Shown piece after piece: positions 57,594 through 64,000 of a stretch of DNA of 64,000 bases. Numbering within the stretch: position 1 is the stretch's first letter; every line of letters starts with the position of its first letter. This DNA comes from Mycobacterium asiaticum (GTDB lineage: Bacteria; Actinomycetota; Actinomycetes; Mycobacteriales; Mycobacteriaceae), in contig NZ_LZKQ01000051.1 in assembly GCF_001668675.1 (NCBI RefSeq), forward strand, positions 62,001-126,000, read 5' to 3'. The notes beneath the pieces were generated by a model, which was given only the letters and a program-made list of their open reading frames with translations, was not told the DNA's origin and searched no databases. Position numbers and translations under genes: made by a program.

Positions 57594-59141
57594 TCACCGG
57601 GTAGTGATAGTCCACAATCCCGGTGTTGGCCCCGGTATTACGGAGTGCCCAACGGGCAGATACTTCGCAAGGTCGAGGCGAAGGTTACAGGTGAATAAGT
57701 AGCGATAGTTGTTAACGTCCACCCTGGACCATATTTCGTCCACCCGTTTGGGGTATGGAAGGAGCCAGTCCGGCAACATCAAGCCCTGCCGATCGGCGTA
57801 ATAGAGAATCGTGGGGTCCCAGTCGCAGCCCAGCATCACGATGCGATCATCCGGGCGGGTGACAGCCTTCACACGCTGGGCATTCACGTCGGGTGGCGGC
57901 GCCATTGCCCACTGCATTGGGTTATAGAGCGGGACAGCTGAGCCGATCACGACGAGACCGGTCGCGGCGGCGGCAAAAACGGCCGTATCCGACCGCACTC
58001 GTCGAGCAACCGCAACAATCCCTATCCCGACCGCCGCGACGAGCGCGGGGTAGACAGCAATGAGGTAGTAGCTGTGGGTGAAGTACAGGTTCAAAAGCAC
58101 CAGCGGTGCGAACATCGTGGTGGCAAGCCAACCCGCGCGGCGGAAGCGCTCGAATCTCGTGGGCGCCCACTTGATGCCGAACACGGCGAAGACCAGGCCT
58201 AGAAAAAGCGGTCCCGCGATCTCTAAACCGATCCTGATTAGCGCCGGGGCATAGGTGATCGGGTTCAGCCGTTGATCAAGTAGCCCGAAATTCCAATCCT
58301 CCAGCTGCCCGCTGGTGAAGTACCGCGCCAGGGGGTTCTGTTCCTTGATGGCGTCGGCGTGCCGAGCCCACGCTAGCCCCAGCGCCATACCAGGTAGTGG
58401 TCCGGCCGCCAACCCGACGACCACGCGTCTCCACGACCGGTTTGTCGCATATGCCGATACAGCCGAAACCAGCACAAGCACACACCACGCCGGTGGAGTG
58501 GTCGTCTTCACCAGAAAAGCAAACCACGCACTGATAGAACCCAGAATCAACCCGAGGCTCGACCGGTTGCAAAACCAAAAGTCAAGGCCGACAACCATAC
58601 CGAGAGAAAACGCGACAGAAGGGAAGTCTACAAGCGCCGCTGCGCCCCATGCCAATCCGAACGGCGAAAGCTCAAACAGCACCACCACCACGATCGTGGT
58701 GAGCTTGCCGTGCCACCGGTGAATCAGCAGGGCCAAGAGGATTGCCGAGACCTGAAACCCCACCAGCCCGACGATGCGCATCGCCGAATCAGGACCAATT
58801 CCCACGCGGATAAGCAGCGCGGCCATGGCCTGGGCAAGCGGAAATTCCATCGGCACATCGGCATTCGGCCCAAACACCGGCAGCGGAGTATGCAACAAAT
58901 TAATACCGTGACGGGCGAATTGTAGTGCTACATAGGTTGTTTGGGTTTGACGGAACTGATGCATCTCGTTGAGACGGTGGGACAGCTGCGGGATGCGGAT
59001 CAACGTCCCAACAAGGATCGACCCAGTCAACCACGCCACGAATGGATTCACCGATCGGCGGATGTGATTCGTCAGGCCACGGGCCGCTCCGCTACTTCCA
59101 AGTTCCGTTTCAGCGGGGTTTGAGGTGTCCGATGCAGGCAT
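57594..59141 (-). CDS. ArnT/PMT-like GT-C membrane glycosyltransferase (second copy)
   Basis: A 515-residue paralogue of 43742-45286, with LNEMHQFRQTQTTYVALQFARHGINLLHTPLPVFGP (as separate short motifs FRQTQT and PVFGPNADVPMEFPL), FSPFGLAWGAAALVDFPS and a soluble C-terminus. About eleven membrane segments are seen. It is expected to use a polyprenyl-phosphate sugar on the outer face of the membrane. It is third in the leftward operon dehydrogenase copy two, epimerase copy two, this gene, with an 87-bp gap after the epimerase. That link suggests its donor is a sugar made by that pair. GC is low compared with the PKS genes but higher than in copy one. Confidence 0.8.
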   Translation of the reverse strand: MPASDTSNPAETELGSSGAARGLTNHIRRSVNPFVAWLTGSILVGTLIRIPQLSHRLNEMHQFRQTQTTYVALQFARHGINLLHTPLPVFGPNADVPMEFPLAQAMAALLIRVGIGPDSAMRIVGLVGFQVSAILLALLIHRWHGKLTTIVVVVLFELSPFGLAWGAAALVDFPSVAFSLGMVVGLDFWFCNRSSLGLILGSISAWFAFLVKTTTPPAWCVLVLVSAVSAYATNRSWRRVVVGLAAGPLPGMALGLAWARHADAIKEQNPLARYFTSGQLEDWNFGLLDQRLNPITYAPALIRIGLEIAGPLFLGLVFAVFGIKWAPTRFERFRRAGWLATTMFAPLVLLNLYFTHSYYLIAVYPALVAAVGIGIVAVARRVRSDTAVFAAAATGLVVIGSAVPLYNPMQWAMAPPPDVNAQRVKAVTRPDDRIVMLGCDWDPTILYYADRQGLMLPDWLLPYPKRVDEIWSRVDVNNYRYLFTCNLRLDLAKYLPVGHSVIPGPTPGLWTITTR

Positions 59142-59228
59142 CGGTCACCCGGGTGCACTCGGGCAGAGCTGCACTAGGGCGGCTTTACCTGCGATCTGCA
59201 TCGCGATTCAGTGGTGACACCGCGCATG

Positions 59229-60248
59229 TCAGATGGTCCCGGTCTCAACGGCATCGACGATCCACGGTATGACCTCATCTAGCATGGCATCGAGCGTGGT
59301 TGTCGCCTCATACCCCAACATCTCTGATGCCTTTTGAACATCCGGTGAGCGCAGCTGGACATCGTGCTCAAACGGTGGGTCACTTACGTAGCGAAACTCG
59401 GCGTCCGGGCGCATTTTCTTCCAAATGACTTCGGCCAATTGCGATACGGTCGTGGCTTCGGGGGTGGAGAGATTGAAGTCTCCGTTGAGCGCGGCCGGGT
59501 GTTCCATGCATATCCGGATACCGCGAGCCAGGTCACCACCGTAGGTGTAGTGCCGCACTTGGGAACCGTCGCCGAGGATGTGCAATGGATCTTGACCCTT
59601 TGCCACCTTCTGAACCAAGTCCGGCACCACGTGACTCATCGCGAGTTTCACATTGCCGCTTGGGATCTCACGGCCGCCGAGCGCCCGCTGCTCGCCGGTT
59701 CCCACACAGTTGAAGGGTCGAATGATTGTGTAAGGAAGACCGTATTGCTCGTAGGCACCATGCGCAAAGTATTCACACGCCAGCTTTTGAAACCCGTAAG
59801 TGCTTGTTGGAGGCGGGCATTCGGTGATGTGCTTCTCTGGTGTGGGGAAGATGCTTGCATTCTCGAATACCATCGACGAGCTGATGACATTGATCTTCTT
59901 GAGCCAGCCCTTGCGATATGCGTGTATCGCGGTGTCAAAGTGGGCGGCCGCGATGCGTTCATTCTCGGCAAGCAAATCGTAGGCGTACTCATGAAAGTAC
60001 GTGATGCCGCCGATACGGGCCGCGCTGGCCACCATCTGATCGCAGCCCTCAACGAGGCGAAACATCAAATCAAGGTCTTTGACGTCGCCCTCGACGAAGT
60101 GATAGCGGGGGTGGTTGTCGTAACTCTTCGTTACCTTGCCGTACTTCGAATAGTTGTCGATGCCGACGACTTCGTGGCCGGCCTTCAGCAACTCGTCGAC
60201 GACGTATCCATTGATGAATCCCGCGCTGCCAGTTACCAGGACTTTCAC
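59229..60248 (-). CDS. NAD-dependent nucleotide-sugar epimerase/dehydratase (second copy)
   Basis: A 339-residue protein of exactly the same length as the one at 54322-55341 and nearly identical to it, including GSAGFING, ISSSMVFENA, STYGFQKLA and HILGDG. Most differences lie at the C-terminus (LAEVIWKKMRPDAEFRY against LADLIWTKMRPGIPFRY) and a few surface positions. All catalytic residues are kept in both, so both should be active. ATG 60248 overlaps the dehydrogenase stop by four bases. The bases around the stop codon (TCAGATGGT on the plus strand) are also shared by the copies, marking one edge of the duplication. Confidence 0.87.
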   Translation of the reverse strand: MKVLVTGSAGFINGYVVDELLKAGHEVVGIDNYSKYGKVTKSYDNHPRYHFVEGDVKDLDLMFRLVEGCDQMVASAARIGGITYFHEYAYDLLAENERIAAAHFDTAIHAYRKGWLKKINVISSSMVFENASIFPTPEKHITECPPPTSTYGFQKLACEYFAHGAYEQYGLPYTIIRPFNCVGTGEQRALGGREIPSGNVKLAMSHVVPDLVQKVAKGQDPLHILGDGSQVRHYTYGGDLARGIRICMEHPAALNGDFNLSTPEATTVSQLAEVIWKKMRPDAEFRYVSDPPFEHDVQLRSPDVQKASEMLGYEATTTLDAMLDEVIPWIVDAVETGTI

Positions 60249-61540
60249 TCGGCCACTGCTCCAGTGCCCAGCGTGGCCAAAACCACGTCAGTTTGGCCAT
60301 CTCTCTGCTCATCCGCGTGCCGGGAGTTCGGCTGGTCTTCTGGATGCTCGTTTACATCCAAGCAACCCCAGACGTCCTCGACGATCGTACCGTCAGGGAT
60401 TTGGAGCCCCCGGTAGATAGAGTGAGGCACGCCAACGACAAGAACGTCGGCATGGCGCAAAACGGCGTCAAGCGGGTAGTAGTCGGCACCGTCAAGGAAT
60501 GGGTCATGCAACATGACCTTCTTGGCCTCAAGCATCAACAAGTGCCGAAGTTTGAAGCTAAGCGAATCCCGCGTGTCATCGCAATCAGCTTTGAAGGTCA
60601 TACCTAGCAGTCCAACCGTCTTATCCCGCAGATCAACTCGGCGCTTGAGCATCGTGACGATGAATTGCGGCTGGCCCTCGTTGATCAGCATGGCTGAATG
60701 GCCCAGCATGAAGTTGTTGTTGCTGAACGCCGCAAGCTGCATTGTGTCCTTCAGCAGGCAGGGGCCAGCTGCCAGGCCGGCTCTGGGCAGACTGTCAACA
60801 CGACTGTTCTTGTAAGTCGCCGCATGGTGGACGCGGTCGAAATCAAGCCCGGCCTCACGGCTGAGCAGGTAGAACTGGTTGGCCACCGCAAATTGAATGT
60901 AGCGGTAGGCGTTGCAGAACAGTTTCGCCAGCTCAGCTTCCTGAGGCTCGACTTCGATGATTTCCGAAGTGATTTGGGAAAACAGCTCGCGGACGATCCG
61001 GCGTCCTTCAGCGTCGAACCCGCTGATGATCTGCGGGATGGCCCGCAGCTCACGAAGCGAGTGACCCTGAGCAATACGCTCGGGGCAGAAAGTGACGTGG
61101 ACGCCGATGCCGCGCTGCTGAAACATGTCATGGACACGTTGGCTCAACCCCGGATAGACGGTGCTTCGCAGTATCAGCGTCTGTCCGTCACGGAAGTAGG
61201 GACTGATCTCGTCGATGATGCGGAAGAAGGTATGCGCCTGCGGCGTCAGGTATTCGTCCACGGGAGTACCGACGACACAAATCACGATGTCGGAATTTCT
61301 TACCGCCCAGGAGTCGGTGGTCGCTGAAATGCGGCCGGTAGGCAACAGGCGCTCGAGGAGCTCCTCAGCGCCGTTCTCAATGAACGGCATGCGCCCTGCC
61401 ATGATTGACTTCAATGCCGCTGCATTCGTATCCAGGATGTCGACGTGAAATCCTGCATCCGCTAGCACGAGCGCCAGCGGCAGGCCGACGTGCCCTGCGC
61501 CGCCGATAATGCAGATGCGTTCCGCGGGTTGAGTTACCAT
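60245..61540 (-). CDS. UDP-glucose/GDP-mannose dehydrogenase family enzyme (second copy)
   Basis: A 431-residue copy of 55338-56597, with IIGGAGHVGLPLALVLAD, VICVVGTPVDEY, FCPERIAQGHS, catalytic Cys261 in AGPCLLKD, and LGMTFKADCDDTRDS. The ATG start is strongly supported by AGGAGGA five to six bases upstream. The C-terminus is about 12 residues longer than in copy one and diverges after WGCLDVNE. It is first in the operon with epimerase copy two and the ArnT-like gene. The substrate (UDP-Glc, UDP-HexNAc or GDP-Man) cannot be fixed from sequence. Confidence 0.88.
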   Translation of the reverse strand: MVTQPAERICIIGGAGHVGLPLALVLADAGFHVDILDTNAAALKSIMAGRMPFIENGAEELLERLLPTGRISATTDSWAVRNSDIVICVVGTPVDEYLTPQAHTFFRIIDEISPYFRDGQTLILRSTVYPGLSQRVHDMFQQRGIGVHVTFCPERIAQGHSLRELRAIPQIISGFDAEGRRIVRELFSQITSEIIEVEPQEAELAKLFCNAYRYIQFAVANQFYLLSREAGLDFDRVHHAATYKNSRVDSLPRAGLAAGPCLLKDTMQLAAFSNNNFMLGHSAMLINEGQPQFIVTMLKRRVDLRDKTVGLLGMTFKADCDDTRDSLSFKLRHLLMLEAKKVMLHDPFLDGADYYPLDAVLRHADVLVVGVPHSIYRGLQIPDGTIVEDVWGCLDVNEHPEDQPNSRHADEQRDGQTDVVLATLGTGAVAE

Positions 61541-61835
61541 TCAGATCCTCCTGCTGAAGCGTTCCCCCGAGCGCTCAGGTTCCCAGCACAACAGGCTGAC
61601 CTCACCCTGAGACTTACGTGTGAGTAGCCTACGAGCTCCCGGGTTAGGCCGCAGCGTTTTCGAACCAAGGTTCTCGCCGATCCTTGGACCGGTCAGCCAA
61701 TCCGAGCCCCGTACTCGTCGCCGGAGGCATCGCTCGTCCGCATAAGATGTGGCTTCGTCGACGCATCCTTTCGCGCAAGGAGACGCTCGTGCCGAAGCTT
61801 GTACTGGATCTCGAGCGCCATTGGGGCGATAGCCG
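61541..61835. promoter_or_regulatory. 295-bp divergent region between dehydrogenase copy two and the CDP-glucose dehydratase gene
   Basis: It should hold both promoters. A short plus-strand frame from GTG 61789 (VPKLVLDLERHWGDSR) overlaps the ATG of the dehydratase and ends just inside it. It could be a leader peptide or the last trace of a lost gene. Nothing else is recognisable. Confidence 0.4.
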
Positions 61836-62864
61836 ATGCACTACCTGATCACCGGACACACCGGCTTCAAAGGCCCTTGGCTCGTCTTTCTCCTGCTCAG
61901 CCGCGGCCACCAGGTATCGGGCCTGGCCCTCGACCCCGCTGAAGGCAGTCTCTACGAACGGGCCCACCTCACCGAGCTGCTGGCGACCGATCATCGCATC
62001 GACATCCGCGACGCCGCCGCGACAAAAGCAGCGATCCAGGACACCGCGCCCGACGTCGTGATCCACATGGCAGCCCAGTCGCAGGTCCGCGAGTCCTACC
62101 GCGAACCGCGCTACACCTACGAGACCAACGCCATGGGCACCCTCAATGTGCTCGACGCCGTCAGCGCCACCCCGTCGGTGCGGGCGCACGTCGTCATCAC
62201 CACCGACAAGGTTTACCGCAACGTCGACCAGGAAGCCGGTTACGTCGAAACCGACCCTCTCGGCGGCGATGACCCCTACAGCGCGTCCAAGGCGATGGCC
62301 GACCTGCTCACCCAATCTTGGATCCGCAGCTATCCCGACTGCCCCACCGCGATCGCCCGCGGCGGAAATGTGATCGGCGGCGGCGACGTCAGCCCCGAGC
62401 GCCTGATGCCCGACCTGGTGCGCGCCTACTCGTCGGGCCGAGCACCGCTGCTGCGGTTCCCGCGTGCGGTGCGTCCCTGGCAGCACGTACTTGACTGCCT
62501 CAACGGCTACCTCACGATTGCCGACGCGCTGCTGGCCGGGTCCGGGCTGGGCCAATGGAACATCGGCCCTGGCCGGGATAGCTTCGTCGAGGTCGGCCAA
62601 GTCGCCTCTTTGGCCGCCGAGCTTTGGGGTGGTGGCGCCCACTGGGAGAACCAGCCCGGTGACCACCCGCACGAGGCCAATCTGCTGGCCCTTGACGCCG
62701 GCAAGGCGCAACGGGAACTCGGTTGGCGCAATCGGCTGGGCTTCCGCGATGCCGTCAGTTGGACCATCGAATGGGAACGGCGAGTGCACGAGGGTGCCAA
62801 CCCGCTCGAGGTCACGCAAGAGCAGATCGGGGCTTTCGAAGCCCTCAGCGGAACAAAGGAGTAA
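61836..62864 (+). CDS. rfbG: CDP-glucose 4,6-dehydratase-like NDP-sugar dehydratase (RfbG family)
   Basis: A 342-residue extended SDR. NAD-binding motif GHTGFKGPWL (residues 7-16), HMAAQSQVRESYREP, NAMGTLNVLDAV, ITTDKVYRN (the Asp-Lys pair of CDP-glucose dehydratases rather than Asp-Glu of RmlB), catalytic Tyr148 and Lys152 in PYSASKAM, RGGNVIGGGD and RPWQHVLD are all as in RfbG. It would convert CDP-glucose to CDP-4-keto-6-deoxyglucose, the entry to 3,6-dideoxy and branched sugars. No CDP-glucose cytidylyltransferase (RfbF) or later enzyme is in the window. The dodecin gene follows after four bases. Alternative: another NDP-hexose 4,6-dehydratase. Confidence 0.82.
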   Translation: MHYLITGHTGFKGPWLVFLLLSRGHQVSGLALDPAEGSLYERAHLTELLATDHRIDIRDAAATKAAIQDTAPDVVIHMAAQSQVRESYREPRYTYETNAMGTLNVLDAVSATPSVRAHVVITTDKVYRNVDQEAGYVETDPLGGDDPYSASKAMADLLTQSWIRSYPDCPTAIARGGNVIGGGDVSPERLMPDLVRAYSSGRAPLLRFPRAVRPWQHVLDCLNGYLTIADALLAGSGLGQWNIGPGRDSFVEVGQVASLAAELWGGGAHWENQPGDHPHEANLLALDAGKAQRELGWRNRLGFRDAVSWTIEWERRVHEGANPLEVTQEQIGAFEALSGTKE

Positions 62865-62868
62865 CACG

Positions 62869-63087
62869 ATGAGCAACCACACCTACCGCGTGATCGAGAT
62901 CGTCGGCACTTCACCCGACGGGGTCGACGCCGCCATCAAGAGCGGCCTGGCGCGCGCCTCGGACACGATGCGCAACCTCGACTGGTTCGAGGTGCAGTCC
63001 GTTCGTGGCCACCTGGTAGACGGCAATGTCGCGCACTACCAGGTGACCATGAAAGTCGGCTTCCGCCTGGAAGATTCGGAAAGCTAA
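62869..63087 (+). CDS. Dodecin
   Basis: A 72-residue protein with the dodecin fold pattern: TYRVIEIVGTSPDGVDAAI, the helix SGLARASDTMRNL, and DWFEVQSVRGHL, where the Trp stacks with flavin in family members. Dodecins are dodecameric flavin-storing proteins of the cytosol. H37Rv has a dodecin (Rv1498A) next to lipL (Rv1497) at the end of the LOS locus, which this matches. AAAGGAG precedes ATG 62869 by about seven bases, and the gene sits four bases after the dehydratase stop. Its stop codon overlaps that of the convergent esterase gene. Confidence 0.9.
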   Translation: MSNHTYRVIEIVGTSPDGVDAAIKSGLARASDTMRNLDWFEVQSVRGHLVDGNVAHYQVTMKVGFRLEDSES

Positions 63088-64000
63088 GCTTCCGCCGCGA
63101 CATCTCCCGAGTCGACGTACGGGGCCCCCAGCCCATGCACCGGGCGGTAGCCCCGCTTGCGCGCCTTGGCCGCGGCGTCCCTGATCAGCTTGTACAGGCC
63201 GACGAAGGCTGCGTGGTCGGTCAGCGTCAACGGGGTGAGCAACCGGTTGTGCACCACGGCGAACGCAACCCCGGTTTCGGGATCGTTCCACCCCACCGAG
63301 CCGCCCAGCCCCACGTGGCCGAATCCCGGCATCACGTTCTTCAGGGGCAGCGCGTGGTAGCCGAGGTGGAAGGCCATCGGCACGAAGATGTTCCGGTCCC
63401 GCTGGATGATCCGCTCACCGGTCAGACCGGCCACCAGGCGCCGCGACAGGAACCGGGTGCCGTCGACCTCACCGCCGTTGGCGATCGCGCCGTACATCCG
63501 GGCGAGCCCCCGGGCCGTCACGACCCCGTTGGCGGCGGGCATTTCGGCGTCGAGCATGGCCATGTTGCCCTGCACCGCCGCGATCACGCCGGGGAAATAC
63601 ATCGACCGGTAGCCACCGGAGAAATAGTTGGCCACCTTCTGCACCGCCCCGGTCAGGATGGGGTTGGCCGCCAGGTCTTGGGGCATGATGATCTCGGCTG
63701 CCCGGGTGGGCGAATCGGCCGGCGGACGGCCCAGATGGATGCCGTCGGTACCCAGCGGCTCAGCCAGCTCCTCCCGGAACAGCACCCGCATGTCCTTGCC
63801 GGTGACGGCCCGGGCCAGCCCCGACATCAGCCATCCGAACGTCAGCGCATGATAGGCCGGCTTACCCAGCAGCCGCCCCGGCGACGCCGCCGCCAGCCGC
63901 TCCTCCATCAGGACGTGATCGAGCAGTTCTTCCTGGGTGGCCCCGCGCAGGCCCGATAGACCGGCGGTGTGCTTCATGACCTCGCGGACGGTCATCTTCT
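63084..64000 (-). CDS. lipL: LipL-like serine beta-lactamase-fold esterase, partial (5' end outside window)
   Basis: About 305 C-terminal residues of a class C beta-lactamase-related esterase; the whole family member LipL (Rv1497) is about 429. The visible part begins in KMTVREVMKHTAGLSGL, where HTAGL follows the nucleophile Ser-x-x-Lys motif that lies beyond the window edge. The second catalytic segment is KPAYHALTFGWL (Tyr), and FGHVGLGGSVGWNDPETG is the equivalent of the KTG/HxG strand. It may hydrolyse short- to medium-chain esters. It marks the right flank of the LOS locus rather than a biosynthetic step. An apparent ATG at 63995 is internal, so the real start is upstream of the window. 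Confidence 0.88.
   Translation of the reverse strand, partial: KMTVREVMKHTAGLSGLRGATQEELLDHVLMEERLAAASPGRLLGKPAYHALTFGWLMSGLARAVTGKDMRVLFREELAEPLGTDGIHLGRPPADSPTRAAEIIMPQDLAANPILTGAVQKVANYFSGGYRSMYFPGVIAAVQGNMAMLDAEMPAANGVVTARGLARMYGAIANGGEVDGTRFLSRRLVAGLTGERIIQRDRNIFVPMAFHLGYHALPLKNVMPGFGHVGLGGSVGWNDPETGVAFAVVHNRLLTPLTLTDHAAFVGLYKLIRDAAAKARKRGYRPVHGLGAPYVDSGDVAAEA

Overview
The window looks like the lipooligosaccharide (LOS) locus of a Mycobacterium, most likely a slow grower that makes LOS. DNA is high in GC with many GTG starts. It carries two Pks5-type mycocerosic synthases with Pap acyltransferases, an MmpL12-like transporter, a FadD25-like fatty acyl-AMP ligase, WbbL2-like and Rv1524/Rv1526c-like glycosyltransferases, a dodecin and a LipL-like esterase. 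From memory of M. tuberculosis H37Rv, the content matches Rv1497 (lipL) to Rv1531 read in the opposite direction, but much expanded. No species is claimed. No rRNA, tRNA, insertion sequence, CRISPR array or transcription factor gene was recognised.

Layout. 0-0.55 kb: partial carboxymuconolactone-decarboxylase-like gene (Rv1531-like). 0.75-25.3 kb, the lipid factory: pks5 + pap, then an inverted 8.1-kb gene fusing FAAL, ACP, KS, AT, KR, ACP and a condensation-type acyltransferase, then a second pks5 + pap. 25.3-33.5 kb: glycosyltransferase, mmpL12-like transporter, fadD25-like ligase and a stand-alone homologue of the C-terminal acyltransferase of the megafusion. 33.5-41.3 kb: methyltransferases, two near-copies of a WbbL2-like transferase, a second GT1 enzyme and a DrrABC-type ABC exporter. 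41.3-61.5 kb, the sugar region: polytopic GT-C-like proteins, polyprenyl-phosphate-sugar synthases, GtrA flippase-like proteins, a TylF-type methyltransferase and two copies of an NAD-dependent epimerase + nucleotide-sugar dehydrogenase pair. 61.8-64 kb: CDP-glucose 4,6-dehydratase-like gene, dodecin and the 3' part of a lipL-like esterase.

How the genes may work together (inference from families). FadD25 activates fatty starters, the Pks5 enzymes extend them with methylmalonate to multimethyl-branched acids, and the Paps esterify these to the sugar core, probably trehalose. Cytosolic GT1 and GT2 enzymes and methyltransferases build and cap the oligosaccharide. GtrB/DPM-like enzymes, GtrA-like flippases and GT-C enzymes would add sugars on the outer face of the membrane. 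MmpL12 and/or DrrABC would export lipid intermediates. The megafusion predicts an additional alpha-methyl-beta-hydroxy acyl group made and transferred by one polypeptide.

Most of the locus consists of paralogous pairs (pks5, pap, FAAL, acyltransferase, GT1, WbbL2, ArnT-like, 650-residue membrane protein, GtrA, epimerase, dehydrogenase), so it seems to have grown by duplication and divergence. The most novel element is the FAAL-PKS-acyltransferase megafusion.
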